Positions 7,391 to 16,467 of a DNA stretch of 39,564 nt are shown here, in pieces. This DNA comes from Cytophagaceae bacterium (lineage in GTDB: Bacteria; Bacteroidota; Bacteroidia; Cytophagales; Spirosomataceae), in the NCBI GenBank assembly GCA_947450365.1, contig CANFVE010000025.1, positions 1 through 39,564 on the forward strand, given 5' to 3'. The notes beneath the pieces were generated by a model. The model was not told where the DNA came from, ran no database searches, and saw only the letters and a list, made by a program, of their open reading frames with translations. Position 1 is the first letter of the stretch. Every line of letters begins with the position of its first letter. The position numbers and the translations under genes are program-made.

Positions 7391-7398
7391 CAAAGGTA
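7391..7398 (-). promoter_or_regulatory. possible -7 element at the DUF4296 start
   Basis: TACCTTTG on the minus strand is an exact -7 match, but it ends only 4 nt before the ATG at 7386. That would put the transcription start at or next to the start codon, giving a leaderless mRNA. No TTG is found about 19 nt upstream. It is either a leaderless promoter or a chance match. Confidence 0.3.
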
Positions 7399-7469
7399 AA
7401 CACAAATTAGAAAGCTTTTGTCGCTTTTCATTCGGATTGCTCAAAAAATACCTAATTTAGCAAGATATC

Positions 7470-8336
7470 ATGGATATTCGGTCATTTCTTTCTCACATTG
7501 TGCAACTGGAAATTCGCATCAGAAAGGCGATAAATACCCAAATGCACGGAAACTTTTCCTCCGTATTTAAAGGTTCGGGTTTAGAGTTTAGTGACCTACG
7601 TCAATACCATTATGGGGATGATGTACGCCACATCGATTGGAATACCACCGCCAAAGGCCATGGAACCTTTGTCAAACTTTTTAAAGAAGAAAAGGAACAA
7701 ACCGTGTTTTTTGTGATGGATGTGAGTGGATCCCAACAAATCGGTCGGCAAAATCATAGCAAATTACAAACCCTCAAAGAAGTTGCCGGGGTTTTAGCCT
7801 TTTCCGCCATCCAAGAAGCGGGGCATATCGGTTTTTGTTGCTATTCCGATAAAAACGAAAAATACATGCCACCCGCCGCAGGTAAAAAACACGGCTATCG
7901 CGTCATTTCCGAGTTATTCAAATTGCAGCCCGAAAATACGGGGACGAATCTCCGCGCCGCCCTACTTTTCGCCATGCAATGTCTCAAACGAAAAAGCTTG
8001 GTTTTTGTCCTTTCCGATTTCATCGACGAAGGCTATGAAGATCTACTGAAAGCCATCGCCAAAAAACATGATTTGGTGGTCATTCATGTCCAAGATGCCC
8101 TCGAATCCAAATTGCCCCCCATGGGCATTGTCCCTATTTACGATCCAGAAAACCGGAAAACGACCTGGGTAAATACCTCCGCCAAATCTTTTAGAACCTT
8201 TGTGGAAAAAGAAATTACAACGAAAAAAGCAGCGCTCATCAGCCTTTGTAAACAATGGCAAGCGAGTCATATTTACATCCAAGCTGGAGAAGATTTCGTT
8301 CCGGCCCTCGTTAAATTATTCCGTGTAAGATCCTAA
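7470..8336 (+). CDS. DUF58 domain protein (Bat/MoxR-associated)
   Basis: This 288-aa protein has the DUF58 signature SDLRQYHYGDDVRHIDWNTTA (residues 41-61, read across the motif) followed by a von Willebrand-like fold with the metal-site motif DVSGS (84-88). DUF58 proteins work with MoxR AAA+ ATPases and BatA/BatB VWA proteins in envelope-associated complexes of uncertain function, linked to stress tolerance. No moxR gene precedes it here; the upstream neighbour is divergent. The next gene begins 1 nt after its stop, and BatA follows, which confirms the Bat context. No membrane helix is visible. Confidence 0.92.
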   Translation: MDIRSFLSHIVQLEIRIRKAINTQMHGNFSSVFKGSGLEFSDLRQYHYGDDVRHIDWNTTAKGHGTFVKLFKEEKEQTVFFVMDVSGSQQIGRQNHSKLQTLKEVAGVLAFSAIQEAGHIGFCCYSDKNEKYMPPAAGKKHGYRVISELFKLQPENTGTNLRAALLFAMQCLKRKSLVFVLSDFIDEGYEDLLKAIAKKHDLVVIHVQDALESKLPPMGIVPIYDPENRKTTWVNTSAKSFRTFVEKEITTKKAALISLCKQWQASHIYIQAGEDFVPALVKLFRVRS

Positions 8337-8337
8337 G

Positions 8338-9198
8338 ATGCAAGAAAGACCCCTCCATATAAAAGGTCAATTCCTAGAGGATTCTGCCAAAATAGGGCAG
8401 CCAATTCACTATTCCTTGCAAGTCGTTCACGCCAAAAACCAAGAACTTTTCTTTCCTGGCATTCAACGTCAATATGGCGTTTTTGAACCCGTAAAAAAAG
8501 AATATTTTAAAACCAAAAGCACCGCCGATGGAAATCTAGATTCTGCGGTATATACCTTTCGTTTTTTTGATATCGCGGATTACCAAAGCCTTAGCCTTCC
8601 CATTTACATCCTACAAGGAGGTGATTGTACGCAAGTCTTTCCAAAACCTGATACCATCTTCCTAAAACGTTTAGTTCCCCACCCGGAAAAAATCGATATG
8701 GAACAAGTATTCAAGGAAATGCCGATTCCTACCTTACAACCCAAAACAGACCTTAAAAATGTTTTCATTTACGGCGTTTCTCTGTTTTTAATGAGCGGAT
8801 TACTCTATTGGTTTTTTGGAAAACAATTCATTCGATGGTACCAATTATACCGTTTGTGGAGGAAAAACCTAGAATTTAGGCGCACATATCAACGCCTATC
8901 TCGGTCTATTTCCAGCCAACCCAAAGGCCTTCAAAACTTAGAAAAAGCCATTTCTATTTGGAAAAGCTATTTGGAAAATCTCATTCATGTACCCTTTTCC
9001 ACGTACACCACGAAAGAAATGGTCGACAATCTCCGTGACAAACGCCTCGTTAAAGCTTTGCAGGCCATCGATTCGGCCATCTATGGAGGGAATTTTTCGG
9101 AAAAAACGATGGATTCCGTTAAATTCCTGACCGAAATCGCGCATGGCGTGTACCAAAAGGAACGCGAAAAAATTCGGACAGAAAACCAAAAAAGATGA
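8338..9198 (+). CDS. single-TM protein of the Bat cluster, function unknown
   Basis: I do not recognise a named family with certainty; position and layout recall the BatD-like or DUF4381-like proteins of Bat operons. The 286 aa comprise a beta-rich N-terminal domain (1-115), one strongly hydrophobic helix at about 141-160, and a C-terminal helical domain with an Arg/Lys-rich start. The positive-inside rule places the C-terminus in the cytoplasm and the N-terminal domain in the periplasm. Oddly, no signal peptide precedes the N-terminal domain. The start codon is 1 nt after the DUF58 stop, and no better upstream start is likely. The last 4 nt overlap the batA start. Confidence 0.8.
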   Translation: MQERPLHIKGQFLEDSAKIGQPIHYSLQVVHAKNQELFFPGIQRQYGVFEPVKKEYFKTKSTADGNLDSAVYTFRFFDIADYQSLSLPIYILQGGDCTQVFPKPDTIFLKRLVPHPEKIDMEQVFKEMPIPTLQPKTDLKNVFIYGVSLFLMSGLLYWFFGKQFIRWYQLYRLWRKNLEFRRTYQRLSRSISSQPKGLQNLEKAISIWKSYLENLIHVPFSTYTTKEMVDNLRDKRLVKALQAIDSAIYGGNFSEKTMDSVKFLTEIAHGVYQKEREKIRTENQKR

Positions 9199-10187
9199 AA
9201 TTCAATCCATTAAGCCTTTGGTTTCAGGTCAAATCCGTCTTTTCCTACGACTGGGATTATCCCTTTTTTCTGTACCTTTTACCACTACCACTCGTCATTT
9301 TTGCCTTTAAACGAATCCTACATCGGAAAAATCAGGCACGAATCGTCATGTCTTTTTCTAAACCCTTGGTCCAACAAAAATTCATCCGATTCCTAAGCTT
9401 CATTCCTGAAATCCTACAAGGCCTCTGCCTATTTTTTGTTATCCTAACCCTTGCCAGTCCCTATAAAAAAAACGTCCATTCTGAAATAAAAAAAGAAGGG
9501 GTAGACATGGCCCTGGCCATTGACATTTCGGCATCCATGAAGACCCAAGATGTATTTCCTTCCCGTTTAAGCGTGGCGAAAAAATTAGCCATCGCCTTCG
9601 TTAAACAACGAAAAAACGACCGGATTTCCCTCATCGCATTTGCCGGCGCCCCCTATTTAGCAAGTCCCTTGACCCCTGATTCGAGTTATTTAATACAGGC
9701 GCTACAGCAGTTTGAAAGTGACCTGATTCGCGAACAAGGGACCGCCCTCGGAGACGCCCTGGGTATGTCAATCAATCAGATACGCGACGAAAAAAATCCA
9801 AAAAAAATCGCCATTCTCCTCAGCGATGGAAACAGCACCGCCGGGAATTTAGACCCAATTACCTCCGCTGAATTAGCGAAATCTTTTGGCATTAAGGTGT
9901 ATACAATCGCTGTAGGAAGTCTTCAGCCAAACCTGGATCCTGTCGACGAAAGTACGCTTCGTAGCATCGCTGAAACCTCCCAAGGGAAATTTTTTCGAGC
10001 CACCGACGAACGGACCTTGGCCCAAATTTTCAAAGAAATAGACCAACTCGAGAAAACACGAACACTCAAAATACGCTGGGAAGAACACGAAGACCTCAAA
10101 GGCATCTTTCTCCGCATTGCATTCTTTTTCTTTTGCCTTTCCCTGCTCCTTAAAATTAGTCCCATCACGAATATTCTCGAAGATTAA
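9195..10187 (+). CDS. batA: BatA-like VWA-domain membrane protein
   Basis: The 330-aa product has two N-terminal membrane helices (about 22-40 and 72-89), a periplasm- or cytoplasm-facing von Willebrand A domain with MIDAS motif DISAS (110-114), a LLSDGNSTAG block carrying the second metal-site Asp, and a C-terminal helix (about 306-321). This layout is that of BatA in Bacteroidota (and the similar BatB). VWA domains bind a divalent metal and mediate protein contacts; the Bat complex is membrane-bound and acts with DUF58 and MoxR. The gene overlaps the preceding one by 4 nt and is followed after 1 nt by ispE. BatB, BatC and BatD are not downstream, so the cluster is incomplete here. Confidence 0.85.
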   Translation: MKFNPLSLWFQVKSVFSYDWDYPFFLYLLPLPLVIFAFKRILHRKNQARIVMSFSKPLVQQKFIRFLSFIPEILQGLCLFFVILTLASPYKKNVHSEIKKEGVDMALAIDISASMKTQDVFPSRLSVAKKLAIAFVKQRKNDRISLIAFAGAPYLASPLTPDSSYLIQALQQFESDLIREQGTALGDALGMSINQIRDEKNPKKIAILLSDGNSTAGNLDPITSAELAKSFGIKVYTIAVGSLQPNLDPVDESTLRSIAETSQGKFFRATDERTLAQIFKEIDQLEKTRTLKIRWEEHEDLKGIFLRIAFFFFCLSLLLKISPITNILED

Positions 10188-10188
10188 T

Positions 10189-10998
10189 ATGGTCCTTTTC
10201 CCTCCTGCAAAAATCAATATCGGTCTATTCATCACGGAGAAACGCAGCGACGGCTTTCATGCCCTCGAAACCTGCTTCATCCAAATACCCTGGACTGATA
10301 TCCTTGAAATTAGCCCCGCGCCCAATTTTTCCTTTAGCTCCTCGGGCCTTCCCATTTCAGGATCGATGAATTCCAATTTATGCGTGAGGGCATATGAGCT
10401 CTTAAAAAAGGATTTTTCGATGGCTCCCGTCCACATTCACCTCCACAAAATCATTCCCATGGGGGCAGGATTAGGCGGGGGTTCATCCGATGCGGCCTAT
10501 ACGCTCATGGGCCTACGAGATCTTTTCGAATTGCCTCTGACAAATGAGGATTTGGTGCCATATGCCCAACAATTAGGCAGCGATTGTGCATTTTTCCTAT
10601 TCAATCAAGCCCAATTCGGACAAGGAAAAGGCGATGAACTCAGCCCCATTCCCCTTTCCCTACATGGCTATTTTGTCTTGCTCGCCTATCCGAATTTTGG
10701 CATTTCGACTCAGCAGGCCTATGCGCAAGTCAAACCTAAACCCGCCCCTGTCTTTCTTCCTGATGCGATTTGCTTGCCCATGAAAACATGGAAAACTCAA
10801 ATCAGCAATGATTTTGAAGAAAGCCTGTTTCCTACCTATCCACTTCTCGAACAAATGAAAAAGGACATGTACCTCTTAGGCGCTGAATATGCAGCCATGA
10901 GTGGTTCCGGATCGACGATGTTTGGTATTTTTAACCAAAAAGTCGACCCACCTGAAGGATGGGCCGACTTCTCGATGTGGTCCGGATATATCTCCTAA
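10189..10998 (+). CDS. ispE: 4-diphosphocytidyl-2-C-methyl-D-erythritol kinase
   Basis: A GHMP kinase of 269 aa that phosphorylates CDP-methylerythritol in the non-mevalonate isoprenoid pathway. The N-terminal FPPAKINIGL carries the catalytic lysine (Lys8), MGAGLGGGSSDAA (91-103) is the ATP-binding glycine loop, LGSDCAFFL contains the catalytic Asp132, and MSGSGSTMFG is the C-terminal glycine motif. A frame upstream extends into batA; the ATG at 10189, 1 nt after the batA stop, gives the canonical N-terminus and is chosen. The TAA stop overlaps the TAG of the convergent adaptor gene, leaving no room for a terminator. Confidence 0.95.
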   Translation: MVLFPPAKINIGLFITEKRSDGFHALETCFIQIPWTDILEISPAPNFSFSSSGLPISGSMNSNLCVRAYELLKKDFSMAPVHIHLHKIIPMGAGLGGGSSDAAYTLMGLRDLFELPLTNEDLVPYAQQLGSDCAFFLFNQAQFGQGKGDELSPIPLSLHGYFVLLAYPNFGISTQQAYAQVKPKPAPVFLPDAICLPMKTWKTQISNDFEESLFPTYPLLEQMKKDMYLLGAEYAAMSGSGSTMFGIFNQKVDPPEGWADFSMWSGYIS

Positions 10999-12116
10999 TC
11001 CTTCGCAAATATAGCTTCCAATGCCGAGGCGCCCTGAATGACTAACTTCCCCGCAGGAACGGGCTTCAAAGGTTTAACCCCCGCGAAATCTGGGTTTGAA
11101 CTGATAATCTCAACCGGAATCTGTGCCATCGCACCCGAAGCCGTCTCCACATAAATAAATCCTCCTTTACCCACACGAGCCAAACCAGCTTGAGGAACCG
11201 TTGGCATTTTTTGATTCCCTACCAAAATATGGGCGCTTACAAACTGCCCCACCGTAAAGGACATTTCATCCTTTTCCGACTGAAAATGCGCATGAATCGG
11301 TGTAGTTCGAGTGGATAAATCCACCTGCCGACCAATTAAAAACACCTTCGCCTCCGCCTTTGAACCCTCGGTTTGAATCGCAATCTTCTGCCCCATTTTT
11401 ATTTTGCCTAAATCCTTTTCAAAAACCTTTAATTCAACATGCTTATGTGCGACGCCAACAATTTTCACCAACGCATCCGTCGGCGTAACATATTTTCCTA
11501 TCGCTAAGGATTGATCCTCAATATACCCGTCAATCGGCGAACGCAATGAAATCACCGCACTAATACTACCTTTCGTCAACACATTCATGTCACAACCTAA
11601 AGCCTGTAATTTCAAGGTCAAACCTTGTACCTGGGCTTGCAAATTACTTTGATCAGCTTCGGCTTGTTGGTATTTTTTCTTTGATCCCACTTCCTCACTG
11701 CTAAGCACTTGCTGACGCGATTTTTCTGAATTCGATAAATTCAATGAACTCATCGCCTGCAAATATTCTTGCTGCATTTGAATGTATTCCAAACTCGTAA
11801 TCGTCGCTAACAGTTCTCCTTTCGCCACCTTTTTACCCGGTAAAAGTTCAAAGGTATTTTTCACATACCCTGCAATAGGCAAAGAAACCGATGCCTGGGA
11901 AATCGGGGGAACATCCACTAATCCCGTGCAAGTGATTTCCTCTGCCATTTCCTTTTCCTGAAATTCTCCGAAGGAAATTCCCGCATTTTGCTTTTGCTCT
12001 GGGGTTAATTTAATTTCGGATATCGGGGCGCTGGCCGTTGCCGTTTCCTCTTTTTTTCCACAGGCGATGACAAGCAGCGCGAGAAAAAGACTCGTTATTT
12101 TGATTGAATTATTCAT
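10995..12116 (-). CDS. RND efflux periplasmic adaptor lipoprotein (CzcB/CusB type)
   Basis: This 373-aa membrane fusion protein links an inner-membrane RND pump to its outer-membrane channel. Residues 1-19 are a lipoprotein signal with VIAC and Cys19. Then come a barrel-sandwich segment (VSLPIAGYVKNTFELLPGKKVAKGELLATI), a helical hairpin around residues 110-170, the second half of the lipoyl-like domain (RSPIDGYIEDQSLAIGKYVTP), a beta-barrel domain, and a membrane-proximal domain near the end. Three charged or His-rich metal sites are not obvious. It overlaps the upstream pump gene by 8 nt and ends overlapping ispE stop to stop. The partner's motifs suggest divalent-cation export. Confidence 0.93.
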   Translation of the reverse strand: MNNSIKITSLFLALLVIACGKKEETATASAPISEIKLTPEQKQNAGISFGEFQEKEMAEEITCTGLVDVPPISQASVSLPIAGYVKNTFELLPGKKVAKGELLATITSLEYIQMQQEYLQAMSSLNLSNSEKSRQQVLSSEEVGSKKKYQQAEADQSNLQAQVQGLTLKLQALGCDMNVLTKGSISAVISLRSPIDGYIEDQSLAIGKYVTPTDALVKIVGVAHKHVELKVFEKDLGKIKMGQKIAIQTEGSKAEAKVFLIGRQVDLSTRTTPIHAHFQSEKDEMSFTVGQFVSAHILVGNQKMPTVPQAGLARVGKGGFIYVETASGAMAQIPVEIISSNPDFAGVKPLKPVPAGKLVIQGASALEAIFAKD

Positions 12117-15100
12117 TTCCTAAGATCGTTTCGATTTGTATAATGGATTGATTATGAGCCAAAAGCTCCTGTAAATATTGCTCGCGAATTTGCCAAGCTT
12201 GTTGGGCATTTTGTAACATTTCCACGTATTCAATTTCGCCTTGTTGGTAACTTTTCAGCGCCACTTTTTCCAGCCAATCCGCTTGCGGCAAGGCCGTCGC
12301 CACGTAGTAGGCGAGGGAACTTTGGTATTTTGTCAGTTGGGCCAAATTTGTTTCCAATTCGGTTTGTAATTGAGCCATATTTTGGGCTCTTTGGCTTTCA
12401 TAAACTTTAACTTGTTTTTCAGAAGCGGCAATTTTCGCCTTCTGCCCTTTGGCAAAAAGAGGGATCCCCACACCCGCTTGAATGAAATTTTGTCCGCCAT
12501 GATTTTCGATACTTTGAGACACCATGCCGATTCGCAAATCAGGTTTGAGTTTTTCGCGCTCGACTTGGACTTGTAATTTGCCGGTTTCAACTTGTTGGTC
12601 CAGCACCTGAATTTGTGGATTATTCAATAAGGCATTCGATTTCGCCGGAGCGGCCATCATGACTTTTTCCAAGCCCGCAATCTGAAAGGGTTCCGGATGA
12701 TTGGTCCAATAGGCCAACTGCTGATAACTCACCTTTCGTTCCATTTCCAATGCCTTCATTTTCTGTTCAAACTCCCGTAAGCGAGCCTCCGCGGCCACTA
12801 ATTCTAAGCGATTTGTTTCCCCCTCTTTGAATTTTAGTTGGGCCGCACGCTTCATCTGCGTATACATGCTGTCTTGCTTTTGCAAGAATTTAGCTTGCTG
12901 ATTTTGAAGCAAAATTTGGTAATAATACCATTTGACACTGGCCTTAACGAGTAATTGCGTTACCTGCAATCGCTTTTCCGCCAGCATTTTTTGAGAGGCC
13001 AGCGCCTTCACTTGCGCACGTAATTGCGTAGGCCAAGGAATGTTTTGATTCGCAATCACCGTATAATCCTGACTGAAATAGGTTTGCGTTTTCCCGTATT
13101 GAAAATCCAATGTGCTTTTCGGTACATCACGCCCGGACGGAATAAGGGCTTCTGCGGTCTGAATTTCCAATTGGCCCGTCTGCAATAATCCATTTTTCTG
13201 CATAGCTTCTTGCATACATTGTTCCAAACTTAATCGTGGAACAGATTGCGCAAATGTGCCAAAACTCATCAATACCAACAAGATAATCATCCCCAAGGAT
13301 TTTGCCTTCAATGCCTTTTCTCGGCGTCCCATCACAATCGAATACACAACCGGGATCACCACTAGGGTTAAAAATGTAGCGGTAATTAAGCCTCCGATGA
13401 CAACGGTCGCCAAAGGCCTTTGCACTTCCGCCCCCGGCGATTGACTAATGGCCATCGGCAAAAAGCCCAAGGAAGCTACGGCAGCGGTCATTATCACAGG
13501 TCGGAACCTTAACTCTAAGCCTTTTTTGAGGCGTTCGGAGACGCTAAGACCTTCGTCGGCCAACTGCTTAAAATACGAAAGCAACACAATTCCATTCAAC
13601 ACCGCTACCCCAAAAAGCGCGATAAATCCAATACCCGCCGATACCGAAAAGGGCATATCCCGCAACCAAAGGGCCCAAATTCCGCCGATTGCCGACAAGG
13701 GAATGGCCAAATAAATAATGGCCGCTTCCAAAAAGCTTTGGAAGGTAAAAAAGAGCAAAACAAAAATCAAAGCCAAGGCGATAGGCACCACCAGGGAAAG
13801 CCTAGATTTCGCGGCCTGTAAATTTTCGAACGTTCCTCCATAGGTTACATAATACCCGGCTGGAAGGGTGATTTTATTCTTCATGACTTGTTGGATATCC
13901 GCCACGACCGATTCCACATCCCGGTTACGGACATTGATGCCAATGGTAATCCGACGGTGCGTATTGTCCCTTGAAATTTCCACAGGTGCATTTTCAAAAT
14001 CCACCTCGGCCACTTCTTGCAAGGGAATTTGGGAGCCATTGGGCAAATCGATGTATAAATCCCGCAGGTTTTGAATATCGGTCCTGTGCGTAGAATCCAT
14101 GCGAACCACCAGATCAAAGCGCTTTTCTCCTTCCATCACGATTCCAGCTGTTTCGCCGGCAAAGGTCATTTTGATAGCACGATTGACATTCTGAATATTC
14201 AGGCCGTATTGCGCGATTTTGGCCCGGTTAAATTTCACGACCAATTGCGGAATCCCATCAATCTGCTGCACTTTAATATCCCCCACACCGTCAATTTTCC
14301 GAATGTAGCGAGCCGCATCAGTCGCATGTTCGAATAATTCTCCTAAATCCTCGCCAAAAATTTTAATGGCAATGTCTGATTTTACGCCGGCGATAAGTTC
14401 GTTAAAGCGCATTTGGATCGGTTGGGTAAATTCAAAATTCACCTCCGGAAATGCATCCAAGGCACGGTCCATTTTCTCTTCCAATTCCGGCATCGTTTTG
14501 GCTTTTTTCCATTCGGAAGGCTCTTTTAAGATGATTAAAAGGTCGCAGGAATTGATCCCCATGGGGTCAGTTGGGATCTCAGACGCCCCAATCCGCGACA
14601 CCACCTGTTTGATTTCATCGGGAAATTGTTTCAATAACAAGGCTTGCGCTGCGGTATTGGCTTTGATGCTTTGAGATAAGGAAGCGTTGGTTGGCAAAAT
14701 CGCCTCCACCGCAAAATCCCCCTCATTCAATTCAGGAATAAATTCTCCTCCCAAAGTTGTAAATTGGCCGATGCTTCCAAAAAACAATAGGACGGAGGCG
14801 AGGGCGACCCAGCGGCGATGTGACAGTGCCCAATCAACCATCGGTTTATATCCTCGGTACAAGGTTCCCATGATGCGATCCGCGATGGTAATGTCATGGC
14901 TGATTTTTTTGCTTAAAAACAAAGCAGACATCATCGGCACATACGTAAGGGATAAAATCAAGGCCCCTAAAATCGCGAAACTAACCGTTTGTGCCATGGG
15001 GCGGAACATTTTCCCTTCGATGCCCCCAAGCGCCATAATCGGTAAATACACAATCAAAATGATGATCACCCCGAAGGCCGCCGACTTAAAAATGGCTTGT

Positions 15101-16428
15101 GCCGAAATATTCACTTCCTCGTCCATGGCATGCTGGCTCATCACCTCGCCTTTTCGATGGGCATGGAGTCGATGAATGATGGACTCAACAATAATGACGG
15201 CTCCATCCACAATCAAGCCAAAATCAATCGCCCCTAAACTCATTAAATTCGCCGACACTCCGAAAATATTCATCAGCGCAAACGCAAATAACAAGCAAAG
15301 TGGAATCACAGATGCCACAATCAAACCCGCGCGTAAATTCCCTAATAAAAGCACGAGAATGAAAACAACGATAAGGCCCCCTTCTAATAAGTTCTTTTCC
15401 ACCGTCGAGATCGATTTTCCAATCAACACGCTGCGGTCCAAAAAGGGTACAATTTTAATTCCTTGCGGCATGGTTTTTTGAATAATGTCCATGCGCTCCT
15501 TCACGTCTTTGACAACGTTATTCGCATTCGCACCCTTTAACAAGAGCATGACTGCCCCCACCACTTCTCCTTCCCCATTTCGTGTCATCGCCCCATAGCG
15601 GACCGCTTTGCCAAATTGAACCTTCGCCACATCCTTCACCAATACAGGCAATCCTCCGCTCCCCCGCTGACTCACGACCGTATTTTCGATGTCTTCCAGG
15701 GAGGTCAGCATTCCCTCCGAACGAATGAAATACACATCCGTTCCTTTTTCCAAATAACTACCCCCCGAATTGGAATTATTATTTTCCAAGGCATTAAATA
15801 TTTGGTCAATGGAAATATTCGTGGCCCGCAAACGCTCGGGATCGATGGCCACTTCGTATTGTTTCAGGTTTCCCCCGAAGGAACTTACTTCCACGACGCC
15901 TTTGATTCCGAGCAATTGGCGTTTTACGATCCAATCCTGATAGGTGCGTAAATCCGACAAGGAATATTGATTTTCAAACGCCGGATCTACCTCGAGGGTA
16001 TATTGGAAGAACTCCCCTAATCCAGTCGTAATAGGGGCCATTTCAGGAATTCCGGCGCCTTTTAAAAGATAGGGTTCGGCCCCTTTGAGTTTCTCGGAAA
16101 CCTGTTGACGCGCCACCTCCGTAGCCACCTCATCCTCAAAAACAACCGTAATAATGGACAGGCCCATGCGCGAAACCGAACGAATATCTTTCACATTGGG
16201 AATGGTCCTCAGGGAAATTTCCAGTGGATAGGTAACGAATTTTTCGACCTCCGAAGCAGCCAGGGCGGGTGATTGGGTAATGACCTGCACTTGGTTCGAA
16301 GTAATGTCCGGCAGGGCATCGATGGGCAATCGACTCAGGGAGAATCCACCCCAGGCGATGAGACCGATGACAAAAATACCAACAACGAGTTTGTTGCGTA
16401 TACTAAATGAAATAATGGAATTGATCAT
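12109..16428 (-). CDS. czcA: CzcA-family heavy-metal RND pump fused to a TolC-like outer-membrane channel
   Basis: The 1439-aa protein joins two proteins that are separate in Proteobacteria. Residues 1 to about 1040 form a heavy-metal RND transporter: N-terminal helix with RNKLVVGIFVIGLIAWGG, large periplasmic loops, and the signature DFGLIVDGAVIIVE near 401-414. That signature is the CzcA (Zn/Co/Cd/Ni) form rather than the monovalent CusA form. Residues about 1062-1439 form a TolC/CzcC-like channel subunit with long coiled helices. Between them residues 1047-1061 read like a signal peptide ending FAQ, so the channel part may be cleaved after export. Such fusions are known in Bacteroidota. 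It lies between a small membrane protein and the adaptor, so all parts of the pump are made from one transcript. Confidence 0.93.
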   Translation of the reverse strand: MINSIISFSIRNKLVVGIFVIGLIAWGGFSLSRLPIDALPDITSNQVQVITQSPALAASEVEKFVTYPLEISLRTIPNVKDIRSVSRMGLSIITVVFEDEVATEVARQQVSEKLKGAEPYLLKGAGIPEMAPITTGLGEFFQYTLEVDPAFENQYSLSDLRTYQDWIVKRQLLGIKGVVEVSSFGGNLKQYEVAIDPERLRATNISIDQIFNALENNNSNSGGSYLEKGTDVYFIRSEGMLTSLEDIENTVVSQRGSGGLPVLVKDVAKVQFGKAVRYGAMTRNGEGEVVGAVMLLLKGANANNVVKDVKERMDIIQKTMPQGIKIVPFLDRSVLIGKSISTVEKNLLEGGLIVVFILVLLLGNLRAGLIVASVIPLCLLFAFALMNIFGVSANLMSLGAIDFGLIVDGAVIIVESIIHRLHAHRKGEVMSQHAMDEEVNISAQAIFKSAAFGVIIILIVYLPIMALGGIEGKMFRPMAQTVSFAILGALILSLTYVPMMSALFLSKKISHDITIADRIMGTLYRGYKPMVDWALSHRRWVALASVLLFFGSIGQFTTLGGEFIPELNEGDFAVEAILPTNASLSQSIKANTAAQALLLKQFPDEIKQVVSRIGASEIPTDPMGINSCDLLIILKEPSEWKKAKTMPELEEKMDRALDAFPEVNFEFTQPIQMRFNELIAGVKSDIAIKIFGEDLGELFEHATDAARYIRKIDGVGDIKVQQIDGIPQLVVKFNRAKIAQYGLNIQNVNRAIKMTFAGETAGIVMEGEKRFDLVVRMDSTHRTDIQNLRDLYIDLPNGSQIPLQEVAEVDFENAPVEISRDNTHRRITIGINVRNRDVESVVADIQQVMKNKITLPAGYYVTYGGTFENLQAAKSRLSLVVPIALALIFVLLFFTFQSFLEAAIIYLAIPLSAIGGIWALWLRDMPFSVSAGIGFIALFGVAVLNGIVLLSYFKQLADEGLSVSERLKKGLELRFRPVIMTAAVASLGFLPMAISQSPGAEVQRPLATVVIGGLITATFLTLVVIPVVYSIVMGRREKALKAKSLGMIILLVLMSFGTFAQSVPRLSLEQCMQEAMQKNGLLQTGQLEIQTAEALIPSGRDVPKSTLDFQYGKTQTYFSQDYTVIANQNIPWPTQLRAQVKALASQKMLAEKRLQVTQLLVKASVKWYYYQILLQNQQAKFLQKQDSMYTQMKRAAQLKFKEGETNRLELVAAEARLREFEQKMKALEMERKVSYQQLAYWTNHPEPFQIAGLEKVMMAAPAKSNALLNNPQIQVLDQQVETGKLQVQVEREKLKPDLRIGMVSQSIENHGGQNFIQAGVGIPLFAKGQKAKIAASEKQVKVYESQRAQNMAQLQTELETNLAQLTKYQSSLAYYVATALPQADWLEKVALKSYQQGEIEYVEMLQNAQQAWQIREQYLQELLAHNQSIIQIETILGNE

Positions 16429-16467
16429 ATATCTGTTAATTTATCTAAAAAAATGCAAAGGCAAATT

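Noticed and set aside
14687..15481. Plus-strand frames of 162 and 101 codons opposite czcA
   Set aside because: Antisense to a strongly conserved RND transporter; no start context, promoter or known domain.
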